DNA from: Streptococcus oralis subsp. dentisani
GTDB taxonomy: Bacteria; Bacillota; Bacilli; Lactobacillales; Streptococcaceae
Direction of reading: 5' to 3'
DNA: 64,000 nt
Assembly (NCBI RefSeq): GCF_002096335.1
Contig: NZ_NCUW01000030.1
Span: 496,001 to 560,000, forward strand
Notes under the pieces: generated by a model
The model's database searches: none
The model's input: the letters and a program-made list of their open reading frames with translations, nothing else
Told to the model about the DNA's origin: nothing
Made by a program: the position numbers and the translations under genes
Shown: in pieces, positions 8,922-16,415 of the stretch
How the letters are laid out: each line of letters begins with the position of its first letter
Position numbering within the stretch: position 1 is the stretch's first letter

Positions 8922-9257
8922 CTAGTTCTCTTGGAAGTTATCCAAAAATTCTTCCAAATCTCGTTCATGTTGGTACTTAATGGCAGCCTTCTTATCTTTG
9001 TCAAAGATGGTTTTGTTTAGGTCAATGTCATTGATGGCTGCGATTGCGACGGTATAATGAATGATATCTGCCAGTTCTTTGGCTAGTTCCTCATTTGAGT
9101 CCTGGACACCCTCTTTTCGACCAGAGCGCCCATTCAAGACCTCTGCTACTTCTCCGACTTCCTCCACTAGCTTGATAAAGAGGCCTTCCTCAGTCCGAGA
9201 CTGTTGGTAATGTTCGAGTAAGTAAGCTTGTAATTGTCTAAACGTTAAATCCTTCAT
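8922..9257 (-). CDS. MazG-like nucleotide pyrophosphohydrolase
   Basis: A 111-residue single-domain all-alpha NTP pyrophosphatase. The metal-binding EEVGEVAE (about residues 28-35) and the second acidic helix ELAKELADIIHYT (about 57-69) are the MazG signature. It probably hydrolyses (d)NTPs to NMPs for housecleaning. The start at 9257 has GGAGGAGAAG upstream; a longer frame to 9314 overlaps khpA and lacks a site. Located 40 bases downstream of khpA, so probably in the rpsP-khpA transcript. AACTAGGA (8881) and TCCTAGTT (8920) near its end form a possible terminator stem. Confidence 0.88.
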   Translation of the reverse strand: MKDLTFRQLQAYLLEHYQQSRTEEGLFIKLVEEVGEVAEVLNGRSGRKEGVQDSNEELAKELADIIHYTVAIAAINDIDLNKTIFDKDKKAAIKYQHERDLEEFLDNFQEN

Positions 9258-9300
9258 CTTCTCCTCCTCACAAAAAAGCGAGACATCTGTCCCGCTTTCT

Positions 9301-9540
9301 TTATTTTTCATCAATAACGATTCTTACTTTTTTGTCTTCAGTTGGGACAGAGTAGACAATCGTTCTTATCGCTGAGATAGTGCGACCCTTACGACCGATA
9401 ACACGACCGACATCGCTTTGGTCAAGATCCAAGTGATACTCCAAAAACTCTGGTGTGTCTTCAATCTTGATAGTTAAGGCATCAGGTTGTGAAATCAAAG
9501 GTTTCACAATCGCAATAATGAGATTTTCAATCGTATCCAT
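9301..9540 (-). CDS. khpA: KH-domain RNA-binding protein KhpA
   Basis: A 79-residue KH-domain protein. The RNA-binding loop is [15 protein letters not shown] (about residues 43-57), containing the GxxG motif. In pneumococcus KhpA pairs with KhpB (EloR/Jag) and controls cell elongation and division by binding many RNAs. It follows rpsP after 19 bases, a conserved Firmicute arrangement. Confidence 0.95.
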   Translation of the reverse strand: MDTIENLIIAIVKPLISQPDALTIKIEDTPEFLEYHLDLDQSDVGRVIGRKGRTISAIRTIVYSVPTEDKKVRIVIDEK

Positions 9541-9559
9541 CTGTCAACCTACTTTAAAC

Positions 9560-9832
9560 TTATTTTGAGAATTTAGAATCGTGGAATTTTTTCAATACGC
9601 CTTCTTTTGAAAGGATGTTACGAACTGTATCTGAAGGTTGAGCTCCATCAGCCAACCATGCAAGAACGCGGTCTTCTTTCAAAGTTACTTGGTTTTCAGC
9701 AACAAGTGGGTTGTAAGTTCCAACTGTTTCGATGAAACGTCCGTCACGTGGTGAACGTGAATCTGCTACGTTGATACGGTAGAAAGGTTTTTTCTTAGAA
9801 CCCATACGAGTCAAACGAATTTTAACTGCCAT
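9560..9832 (-). CDS. rpsP: 30S ribosomal protein S16
   Basis: S16, 90 residues, the normal length; binds 16S rRNA early in 30S assembly. It opens [20 protein letters not shown] and continues with [21 protein letters not shown]. First gene of an rpsP-khpA unit with a consensus promoter about 65 bases upstream. Trailing genes are on the same strand. Confidence 0.98.
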   Translation of the reverse strand: MAVKIRLTRMGSKKKPFYRINVADSRSPRDGRFIETVGTYNPLVAENQVTLKEDRVLAWLADGAQPSDTVRNILSKEGVLKKFHDSKFSK

Positions 9833-9867
9833 TTTTAAAGTCTCTTTTCTTATTTTTTATTTCGGTG

Positions 9868-9884
9868 AAATAGCTGAGCTATTT
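9868..9884 (-). promoter_or_regulatory. Palindromic stem in the rpsP 5' leader
   Basis: AAATAGCT and AGCTATTT flank a single base, an 8-bp perfect inverted repeat between the rpsP promoter and ribosome site. It could be an operator or a leader hairpin; no T run follows, so it is not a plain terminator. Confidence 0.45.
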
Positions 9885-9896
9885 AGCACATGTTCT

Positions 9897-9924
9897 ATTA
9901 TAGCAGATTTCTGACAGGTGTCAA
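9897..9924 (-). promoter_or_regulatory. Promoter of rpsP-khpA
   Basis: On the minus strand TTGACA (9924-9919), 16-base spacer, TATAAT (9902-9897). Confidence 0.88.
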
Positions 9925-10008
9925 GAAAAAAACTTGACAGAGTTAAAAATTTTTAAATTTTTTAGAAATTTATTAGACTAATAGAGATAAATTAGAAAGA
10001 AAAAATTT

Positions 10009-10203
10009 ATGAATACTACTTTTGATAACTACCCTGTCAAGCCCTATATCTCTCTTAATCGTGATGTCGAAGCTTGGCTACTAAATCTCAAGCCCGTTCC
10101 CAAATGACACATGGACCTATTAGCAGATGATTTACTAGCAGGAGATATCATTCTCCTATGGAGAATCAACTTTGGCACTTTTACAACCGAAACATGATTT
10201 TAA
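10009..10203 (+). pseudogene. 5' remnant of a disrupted gene (two in-frame stops)
   Basis: From the ATG at 10009 the frame reads MNTTFDNYPVKPYISLNRDV and on through WLLNLKPVPK, hits TGA at 10105-10107, then continues in the same frame with HMDLLADDLLAGDIILLWR and FGTFTTET before a second TGA at about 10195. The peptide is compositionally normal, so this is the decayed start of a real gene. I recall similar N-termini in streptococcal SAP-domain proteins, which is not verified. The likely 3' part lies at 12947-13167, beyond an inserted block. Confidence 0.7.
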
Positions 10204-10603
10204 AAACTCCCATTCGAATATGATTCAAAATTCGCTTAAAATCAATGTTTTCCCACTTTTTCAGAAAACAAATTTTCATCTAATTTAAATAACTTTCAAT
10301 TAAATGGTGTGAATTTTGCTTAAAATCATCAAAAACACCCCATGGTGTGAACCATGAAGTGTTGTAAATGCTGTATTGTAGCTAGTTTTTAACGTTTAGA
10401 AAACTACCTAGCTTTACGAGCTTTCTTAAAATCTGGTTTGGAAAGTATGCGTTTCAGTTGGACTAAAAACAGCAAAATATCAAGGATTTTAAGAACGATA
10501 TCTACTAATTAATTTATAAAATATGAATTAATAGATTCTAAATAGGGGAATAGTTTAGGTCTGTAATCATTAAAATAATACACCTAACTTTGGTCACCTT
10601 TTT
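10204..10603. mobile_element. Degenerate IS-like remnant / non-coding stretch
   Basis: No intact gene. ATGGTGTGAA occurs twice (about 10303 and 10343), and AACACcccATGG / CCATgaaGTGTT forms an inverted repeat near 10335-10363. On the minus strand a 34-codon open stretch (10508-10404) ends DFKKARKAR before TAG, with the look of a basic transposase or replication-protein tail. The element family was not identified. The part beyond 10430 is very AT-rich. Confidence 0.35.
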
Positions 10604-11185
10604 TTAGTTATTCACTCTTTTTTCAGATAGTGTTTTTAAAGTTATGATGTAAAATGCCGCAATTAAAACACTATACATCATAATCGGAGGATAGAGAATT
10701 AAGGATAGAATCAATCCCACTCCTTTAATTATTAGGTCAGGTATCAATAACTTTCTATATTGTGCGGTAGCTTCAAGTAATTCTTTCTGATCTATATTGG
10801 GTTTATCAATTACTTTATGTAAAAACCAGTTTGCTACCGTTGAAACAATAACGATCAGTCCATAAAAGAGCTGTGCCGTATGGTTCATGAAATGACTACT
10901 AACGATTCCAGTAGCATAGGGCATAAATGAAACAAAAAATAAAAGAAACAAATTCCACCAAACAATTTGTGGGGAAATTTTCTCAACCTTTTCCCATAGT
11001 GTGTTTAGTGCCATCCATAACGATCCTAACCAGAAAAAGGAAAGAAAATAAGCAAAGAAATTTTGCCATAAATCCCAAAAAGCTTGAAGACTTGGTGTCG
11101 TTGGTTTTTCTAATTCTAAGATTAGGATAGTCATTATAATTGCTAGAACCGCATCTGTCAATGCAATTAATCTATCTTTCTTCAT
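10604..11185 (-). CDS. TMEM175-family (DUF1211) potassium channel-like protein
   Basis: A 193-residue membrane protein with about six helices. The first helix carries RLIALTDAVLAIIMTILIL, matching the bacterial TMEM175 signature R...A.(S/T)DAV.AI..T; the family forms tetrameric potassium-selective channels. Trp-rich segments (WLGSLWMALNTLW, VWWNLFLLFF) follow. Here the canonical F/S-S-D reads LTD. AAAGGTG lies 10 bases before the ATG. It lies inside the accessory block together with cadDX and is probably cargo. Physiological role unknown. Confidence 0.82.
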   Translation of the reverse strand: MKKDRLIALTDAVLAIIMTILILELEKPTTPSLQAFWDLWQNFFAYFLSFFWLGSLWMALNTLWEKVEKISPQIVWWNLFLLFFVSFMPYATGIVSSHFMNHTAQLFYGLIVIVSTVANWFLHKVIDKPNIDQKELLEATAQYRKLLIPDLIIKGVGLILSLILYPPIMMYSVLIAAFYIITLKTLSEKRVNN

Positions 11186-11581
11186 CAGATTACATCACCT
11201 TTCATTTTGTAGCATTCTATCTCATCGTATAATATTTATTAATCTTAAATATTAGATATTCATTTCATACTTTGAGTACAAACAAGATACACTAAAAAAC
11301 ATGTATCTGTCATATTTTATTTAACTTTAGAAATATTCATCCATCTAATTAATAAATATATCATATTTCACAATAAATGACTACTATCAAAGATACATTT
11401 TCTTTCAAATTCCTCCCTTTTCAACTTGGCTAACTTGAGCTGCATTACCTAGGTCGATTTGCTTTAAATTATACTTTTTTCTTAAACATTTGATACGAGT
11501 AGGTATTTCTTATGGGAAATTTTCATCAAAAAATTTCATATATAATCCCCTATAATCATGGAAAAGTAGTAAAAATAGTTG
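11186..11581. other. AT-rich intergenic stretch, no gene seen
   Basis: 396 bases between the TMEM175-like gene and the end of cadX. I see no coding frame with a ribosome site, no clear terminator and no recognisable repeat. Confidence 0.6.
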
Positions 11582-11920
11582 TTATCCTAGTTGATTAAAA
11601 AAATCTCTGATTTCCTCATCTTTTATAAAATAATATATAATTTTCCCCTCTCTTCTAGTATCCAAGATATTTTGATTGGCTAGTTTACGAAGATGGTGGG
11701 AGGCAGATGCCATACTGAGATTTAGTAAACAGGCTATATCACAGACACAGAGTTCTTCAACAGCAAGGAGATAAAAGATGATATTTATCTGTTTATTATC
11801 GGTAAACTTTGATAAAATACGAAGTGATTTTTGGACTTTTTCCTTTTCAAGGTAGTTCGTTGCGGTTGTAACATTTTGTTGATTTATAATATTAACTTGG
11901 CATATACTATCTTTTTTCAT
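11582..11920 (-). CDS. cadX: Cadmium-responsive ArsR/SmtB regulator CadX (CadC-type)
   Basis: A 112-residue winged-helix metalloregulator. Cys7 near the N-terminus and the ELCVCD motif with Cys58 and Cys60 correspond to the alpha3N cadmium/lead/zinc site of CadC; the second N-terminal Cys of pI258 CadC (residue 11) is absent. The recognition helix region is LLNLSMASASHHLRKL. It lies 11 bases downstream of cadD in one operon and should repress it through the palindrome at 12556-12577, releasing DNA when cadmium binds. AGGAG precedes the ATG. Confidence 0.88.
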   Translation of the reverse strand: MKKDSICQVNIINQQNVTTATNYLEKEKVQKSLRILSKFTDNKQINIIFYLLAVEELCVCDIACLLNLSMASASHHLRKLANQNILDTRREGKIIYYFIKDEEIRDFFNQLG

Positions 11921-11931
11921 AATTTTTTCTC

Positions 11932-12546
11932 CTAGCCGAACACAGTCCTTAGCATGTCAAAGCTGTTGTTTTCAATCAGGATATACATCCCCAATCCTAA
12001 ATAAACAACGGCAATAAACCATCTACTATATTTTTCCAAAGTTTCTCCAACAGAAGGGACTTGTGCCAATTTTTGGGCAGAAAAAACCAAGAGATAAATC
12101 ATGACTAGAAAGGTAAGTAAAGCCACTATCAAATTCGCTAAATTTAAGGTAATAAAATATGGGACAAAAACACCAATATTGTCAGCACCACAACTTGCAA
12201 AAGTAATCATAGCGACTAGAAAAATCAGGTTTTTATCATCTTTGCGCAAACCATCTTTTGCAATAGCTTCTCCATCAGAATCTCCTAAAAGCAAAACTTT
12301 GAGCCCTAGGAAAATTGGAATCAAACCGAGCAAACCTAAAATCTCTTTACTAGGAATATAATTTAAGACAAATGCAAAAAGTAAACTTAGCAATATTAGA
12401 CTAACAGAGCCTAGAAATTGTCCTAAATAGATGTTAATGATGTCTTTTCTGCTTTTTCTTTTGGCAAAAAATAACATTAGGATAATAAGTAAGTCTACGG
12501 CTGTCCCAGAATACAGGATTATTGAAGTAACAACATTTTGAATCAT
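11932..12546 (-). CDS. cadD: Cadmium resistance transporter CadD
   Basis: A 204-residue membrane protein of the CadD family (LysE-like fold) that exports cadmium, possibly zinc. Family marks: TAVDLLIILMLFF in the first helix, GQFLGSVSLILLSL in the second, and the central FASCGADNIGVFVPYF with a buried Cys and Asp. The ATG at 12546 is chosen because GAGGTG precedes it by 7 bases; an ATG at 12558 lies inside the operator. Together with cadX it makes the staphylococcal/streptococcal cadDX operon, typically horizontally spread. Confidence 0.9.
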   Translation of the reverse strand: MIQNVVTSIILYSGTAVDLLIILMLFFAKRKSRKDIINIYLGQFLGSVSLILLSLLFAFVLNYIPSKEILGLLGLIPIFLGLKVLLLGDSDGEAIAKDGLRKDDKNLIFLVAMITFASCGADNIGVFVPYFITLNLANLIVALLTFLVMIYLLVFSAQKLAQVPSVGETLEKYSRWFIAVVYLGLGMYILIENNSFDMLRTVFG

Positions 12547-12555
12547 AAAACACCT

Positions 12556-12577
12556 CATTCAAATATATTTTTGAATG
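12556..12577. promoter_or_regulatory. Operator of cadDX
   Basis: Perfect inverted repeat CATTCAAA / TTTGAATG with a 6-base centre, just downstream of the -10 and ahead of the cadD ribosome site. Its position would let CadX block transcription start. Confidence 0.8.
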
Positions 12578-12578
12578 A

Positions 12579-12607
12579 ATTTTAACATTAAACTTTGTAG
12601 ATGTCAA
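12579..12607 (-). promoter_or_regulatory. Promoter of cadDX
   Basis: Minus strand TTGACA (12607-12602), 17-base spacer, TAAAAT (12584-12579). Confidence 0.82.
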
Positions 12608-12946
12608 CTTCAGCTCCATCAAAGTATAGATAAGAAGGTAGAGATTGGACTGAAATATAGTGAAATGTATTAAAATTGAAAAAAGAAAAAACGCTTGAAA
12701 TCAGAGTTTTTCTTATGTATTGATTCGTATTGAATGCTTACTTCACTTCTGTAAAAATTAACTTCTACACCTACAAAGCCTATTCTGACAGACTTTATAA
12801 AAGCCTAAGAAAAAAAGTAGAGATTCATACAGTGTCTAGATTTTCCAAAAATTCTTTATCATCAAATATTATTAACGAAACTATCAAACCAAATACGATG
12901 CATTGCTTCAAAGAATTCTTTAGTTGTTTGACTCGCTTGATCATCT
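12608..12946. other. Non-coding boundary stretch of the accessory block
   Basis: AT-rich and without a credible gene. A short imperfect stem GAAAAAaCG / GTTTTTC is seen near 12679-12713. A 72-codon open frame at 12730 has no ribosome site and improbable composition. Confidence 0.5.
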
Positions 12947-13167
12947 AAATACCACTATGAAAGAGAATATCCTCAAAAGTATGGAGAGTTACAGTACTTT
13001 CTAAGATGAGGGCTCCAGATTTGGACCAATCCCTTCGTGACAACTTTTCAGGAGAAGAATTAGCAAGTTACTTTTCAATTCGTGGTTACAAATTGACTCC
13101 AAAGGGAGAGCAGATACTGGAACAGTACCAGGACATTATCGACCGTCATCCAAAGAAAAATCTCTAA
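12947..13167 (+). pseudogene. 3' remnant of a disrupted gene (SAP-like C-terminus, frameshifted)
   Basis: One frame (12947-13006) reads KYHYEREYPQKYGELQYFLR and stops. A second frame from 13006 reads RAPDLDQSLRDNFSGEELA, then SYFSIRGYKLTPKGEQILEQ and ends HPKKNL at 13167. The two join sensibly across a frameshift. The GYKLTPKG..IL helix pattern recalls a SAP motif, a small DNA-binding domain. With the 5' remnant at 10009 on the same strand it probably represents one gene split by insertion. Confidence 0.6.
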
Positions 13168-13217
13168 GCAAGCGACTTTCTGGTCGGCTTCCTCTTAAAC
13201 TACCTTGTCACTAACAT

Positions 13218-13246
13218 TTGAAATCACCTCCCTTTTAGGGTACAAT
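13218..13246 (+). promoter_or_regulatory. Promoter of slrA
   Basis: TTGAAA (13218-13223), 17-base spacer, TACAAT (13241-13246), 30 bases before the slrA start. Confidence 0.82.
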
Positions 13247-13275
13247 GGTAGAAATGAATTTTTGAGAGGAAAACA

Positions 13276-14082
13276 ATGAAAAAACTAGCAACTCTTCTTT
13301 TACTATCATCTATTGCCCTTGCAGGATGTACTAGTATCCAACGTGGTCTCCGTGGCGATGACTATGTTGACTCTAGCATCTCAGCTGAAGAAAGCTCAAA
13401 AGCAGCTGCTCAGGCTGCCAAAGATTTGAATGACGCTTTGACCAATGAAAATGCCAACTTCCCCCAACTTTCTAAGGAAGTTGCTGAAGATGAAGCAGAA
13501 GTCATTTTACACACAAATCAAGGCGATATCCGCATCAAACTCTTTCCAAAACTAGCACCTCTAGCAGTTGAAAACTTCCTTACTCACGCTAAGGAAGGCT
13601 ACTATAACGGCATCACCTTCCACCGTGTCATCGATGGCTTTATGGTCCAAACTGGAGATCCTAAGGGAGATGGTACAGGTGGCCGATCTATCTGGCATGA
13701 TAAGGATAAAATGAAGGACAAGGGAACAGGTTTCAAAAACGAAATCTCTCCTTACCTATACAATATCCGAGGAGCCCTTGCTATGGCTAACACTGGTCAA
13801 CCAAACACCAACGGTAGCCAGTTCTTCATCAACCAAAACTCAACAGATATTTCTGCTAAACTCCCTACTAGCAAGTATCCAAAGAAAATCATCGAAGCCT
13901 ATAAAGAAGGCGGAAATCCTAGCCTAGATGGCAAACACCCTGTTTTTGGTCAAGTCATTGATGGTATGGATGTTGTCGACAAGATTGCCAAGGCTGAAAA
14001 AGATGAGAAAGACAAACCAACTACCGCTGTCACCATTGACAGTATCGAAGTGGTCAAGGACTACGACTTCAGCAAAAAATAA
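13276..14082 (+). CDS. slrA: Cyclophilin-type peptidyl-prolyl isomerase lipoprotein
   Basis: A 268-residue surface lipoprotein that isomerises X-Pro bonds. The signal peptide ends in the lipobox LAGC (Cys18). The cyclophilin domain starts near residue 75 and shows [34 protein letters not shown] and [15 protein letters not shown], which supply the active-site Arg, Phe, Met and Gln. In pneumococcus the orthologue, streptococcal lipoprotein rotamase A, contributes to colonisation. GAGAGG precedes the ATG. A small zinc-ribbon gene follows after 27 bases. Confidence 0.93.
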   Translation: MKKLATLLLLSSIALAGCTSIQRGLRGDDYVDSSISAEESSKAAAQAAKDLNDALTNENANFPQLSKEVAEDEAEVILHTNQGDIRIKLFPKLAPLAVENFLTHAKEGYYNGITFHRVIDGFMVQTGDPKGDGTGGRSIWHDKDKMKDKGTGFKNEISPYLYNIRGALAMANTGQPNTNGSQFFINQNSTDISAKLPTSKYPKKIIEAYKEGGNPSLDGKHPVFGQVIDGMDVVDKIAKAEKDEKDKPTTAVTIDSIEVVKDYDFSKK

Positions 14083-14109
14083 GCCATCAACAGATAAGGA
14101 GACGATGAC

Positions 14110-14349
14110 ATGATTTTATTTTGGGGTTCTAAAGGTTATCAGAAAGATTTGGGACATACGCAAACTGCGATCGAATGTGGTCACTGTAACAATGTTGACA
14201 CTTGGGAGATTGTAGAAACTGGACGCAAGTTCACCCTCTACTGGATTCCACTTTTCCCTTATGGTAAAAGTTACTTCGTTTCTTGTCCGATTTGCCACTA
14301 CGGTAAAGAAATTGAGAAATCTGAAGTTGAAAGCTTTTTAAATTACTAG
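14110..14349 (+). CDS. Zinc-ribbon domain protein
   Basis: A 79-residue protein with two Cys pairs, ECGHC (about residues 23-27) and SCPICHYG (about 59-66), that would hold one zinc, and an LYWIPLFPYGKSYF strand between them. Members are widespread in Firmicutes and of unknown function; some are annotated as zinc-ribbon 15. AAGGAG lies 12 bases upstream of the ATG. It is co-transcribed with slrA and ends in a strong terminator. Confidence 0.85.
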   Translation: MILFWGSKGYQKDLGHTQTAIECGHCNNVDTWEIVETGRKFTLYWIPLFPYGKSYFVSCPICHYGKEIEKSEVESFLNY

Positions 14350-14355
14350 TCAAAA

Positions 14356-14385
14356 AAGCCAAGTCATTTCGACTTGGCCTTTTTA
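14356..14385. terminator. Terminator after slrA unit (bidirectional)
   Basis: GCCAAGTC (14358-14365) pairs with GACTTGGC (14371-14378) around ATTTC; A run before and T run after. It separates the slrA unit from the convergent ABC-F gene. Confidence 0.92.
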
Positions 14386-14391
14386 GCGCTT

Positions 14392-15933
14392 TTAAGTTAA
14401 CTTGTTAAAGTCCCAGATTTGATCCATCCAACCTTCATAAAAGTCAGGCTCGTGGCAGACCATGAGGATTGAACCCTTATACTCTTTCAGAGCACGTTTG
14501 AGTTCATCCTTGGCATCTACATCCAAGTGGTTGGTCGGCTCGTCAAGTACTAAAACGTTGTTTTCACGGTTCATCAAGAGACAGAAACGCACCTTGGCTT
14601 GTTCCCCACCCGACAAGACCTGAATTTGGCTTTCGATGTGCTTAGTCGTCAAACCACAGCGGGCAAGGGCCGCACGGACTTCTGCTTGATTGAGTGCAGG
14701 AAAGGCATTCCAAACAGCTTCAAGAGGTGTTTGACGATTGCCACCTTCTACTTCCTGCTCAAAGTAGCCAAGTTCAAGATAGTCGCCACGTTCTACTTCT
14801 CCAGCGATTGGTGGGATAATGCCCAAGAGAGACTTCAAGAGGGTTGTTTTCCCGATACCATTGGCCCCAATAATAGCAACCTTTTGATTGCGTTCAAAGG
14901 TGAGGTTTAAGGGTTTAGTAAGTGGACGGTCATAACCAATCTGCAAGTCCTTGGATTGGAAGATAAAGCGCCCAGGTGTACGAGCTGGTTTGAAATCAAA
15001 GGATGGTTTTGGCTTCTCACTTTGAAGTTCAATGATATCCATCTTATCCAATTTCTTCTGACGAGACATGGCCATGTTTCGTGTAGCAACACGGGCTTTA
15101 TTTCGCGCAACAAAGTCCTTAAGGTCTGCAATCTCTTTCTGTTGGCGTTCGTAGGCTGCCTCTAACTGAGATTTCTTCATAGCATAGACTTCTTGGAACT
15201 GGTAATAGTCTCCAGAATAGCGAGTTAGCTGTTGGTTCTCCACATGGTAGACAATATTGATCACGTCGTTGAGGAAAGGAATATCGTGCGAAATAAGGAC
15301 AAAGGCATTCTCATAGTTTTGAAGATAGCGTTTGAGCCAATCAATATGTTCGGCATCCAAGTAGTTGGTTGGCTCGTCCAGTAACAAGATATCTGGCTTT
15401 TCAAGGAGGAGTTTAGCCAAGAGTACCTTGGTTCTTTGTCCACCTGACAAGGCCGTTACATCTGTATCCATACCATAGTCCATGACACCGAGGGCACGCG
15501 CCACTTCGTCAATCTTGGCATCTAAAGTATAGAAATCACGACTCTCCAAACGGTCTTGGAGTTCGCCAACTTCTTCCATGAGTGCATCAATATCCGCTCC
15601 CTCTTCAGCCATTTCCATATAGAGGTCATTGATACGAGCTTCTGCTTTGAAAAGCTCATCAAAGGCTGTACGGAGAACATCACGCACAGTTTGGCCTTCT
15701 TTTAGCACAGCGTGCTGGTCTAGATAGCCAGCGGTCACATACTTAGACCACTCAACCTTGCCTTCATCTGGTAGCATTTTACTAGTCACGATACTCATAA
15801 AGGTTGATTTTCCTTCACCGTTAGCTCCGACTAAACCGATATGTTCTCCCTTGAGGAGGCGGAAAGAAACGTCTTCAAAAATTGCACGGTCGCCAAAACC
15901 GTGACTCAGATTTTTAACTTCTAAGATACTCAT
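14392..15933 (-). CDS. ABC-F family ATPase (YkpA/YbiT type)
   Basis: A 513-residue soluble protein with two ABC domains and no membrane part, so a ribosome-binding ABC-F factor. Domain 1 has GANGEGKST, LSGGQRTK and LLLDEPTN; domain 2 has GANGIGKTT, LSGGEQAK and LVLDEPTN. The linker between them (about residues 245-300) is a charged coiled coil, ERQQKEIADLKDFVARNKAR, that reaches into the tRNA exit site. Such proteins relieve stalled translation; antibiotic protection is not indicated by anything here. It lies 1 base after the VanZ-like gene in a yutD-rlmN-vanZ-abcF unit. Confidence 0.92.
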   Translation of the reverse strand: MSILEVKNLSHGFGDRAIFEDVSFRLLKGEHIGLVGANGEGKSTFMSIVTSKMLPDEGKVEWSKYVTAGYLDQHAVLKEGQTVRDVLRTAFDELFKAEARINDLYMEMAEEGADIDALMEEVGELQDRLESRDFYTLDAKIDEVARALGVMDYGMDTDVTALSGGQRTKVLLAKLLLEKPDILLLDEPTNYLDAEHIDWLKRYLQNYENAFVLISHDIPFLNDVINIVYHVENQQLTRYSGDYYQFQEVYAMKKSQLEAAYERQQKEIADLKDFVARNKARVATRNMAMSRQKKLDKMDIIELQSEKPKPSFDFKPARTPGRFIFQSKDLQIGYDRPLTKPLNLTFERNQKVAIIGANGIGKTTLLKSLLGIIPPIAGEVERGDYLELGYFEQEVEGGNRQTPLEAVWNAFPALNQAEVRAALARCGLTTKHIESQIQVLSGGEQAKVRFCLLMNRENNVLVLDEPTNHLDVDAKDELKRALKEYKGSILMVCHEPDFYEGWMDQIWDFNKLT

Positions 15934-15934
15934 T

Positions 15935-16414
15935 CTAATTCCTTATCTTGTTTTTATGTAGTAGTTTATAGAGGAGCCAAGCTAGGTAACCACCTAAAGT
16001 ATTGGTCCACAAATCATCAATCTCAAATACCCGATTAAAATCAAAGAAAAAGTCTAAAACCAGTTGTGTGCACTCGATTCCCAAGCTCAGTATAAAACTG
16101 AGAAGAAGAACCCTTTTAGTTTTTCTTAGAGAGGGCAAGAGATAGAGAAGTTGGAAAATCAGAGGGAAGAGCAAGAAGACATTCAAAATGTTCTGCAAAA
16201 AGATCCAAATGACTTGTCCCAAACTAGTCACTTCACCCAGATTCCAAAGAGAGTTTAAGGGAGTTAAAAGAAAAACCAGGCGTCCAAAAGTTTGAATACC
16301 TGGAGTTTCCACTCCTGTAGGAAGTTGAGGTTGGGGAGTAAAACAAAAACAGACAATGCAAAGGCTGTAAATAGCCACTCCCAATCTTAAGATCAATTCT
16401 CTTTTTCTAGTCAT
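15935..16414 (-). CDS. VanZ-like family membrane protein
   Basis: A 159-residue protein with four predicted helices. The family pattern is present: FCFTPQPQLP after helix 1, a central WNLGEV...NILNVFLLFPL, and the conserved SLGIECTQLVLDFFFDFNRVFEIDDLWTN split across helices 3 and 4, with acidic residues in IDDL.TN.LGG. Named after VanZ of Tn1546, which lowers teicoplanin susceptibility; the chromosomal members have no settled function. Starts 1 base after the rlmN stop. Confidence 0.88.
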   Translation of the reverse strand: MTRKRELILRLGVAIYSLCIVCFCFTPQPQLPTGVETPGIQTFGRLVFLLTPLNSLWNLGEVTSLGQVIWIFLQNILNVFLLFPLIFQLLYLLPSLRKTKRVLLLSFILSLGIECTQLVLDFFFDFNRVFEIDDLWTNTLGGYLAWLLYKLLHKNKIRN

Positions 16415-16415
16415 T

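Noticed and set aside
10009-10203. Two in-frame TGA codons as possible UGA recoding (selenocysteine or Trp)
   Set aside because: No SECIS-like hairpin, streptococci use the standard code, and the gene lacks its 3' part; ordinary decay explains it.
11186-11581. Possible small gene or RNA between the TMEM175-like gene and cadX
   Set aside because: No start with ribosome site, no stable hairpin seen; simply AT-rich.
12730-12948. 72-codon open frame in the accessory block
   Set aside because: No ribosome site, improbable composition, no recognisable motif.
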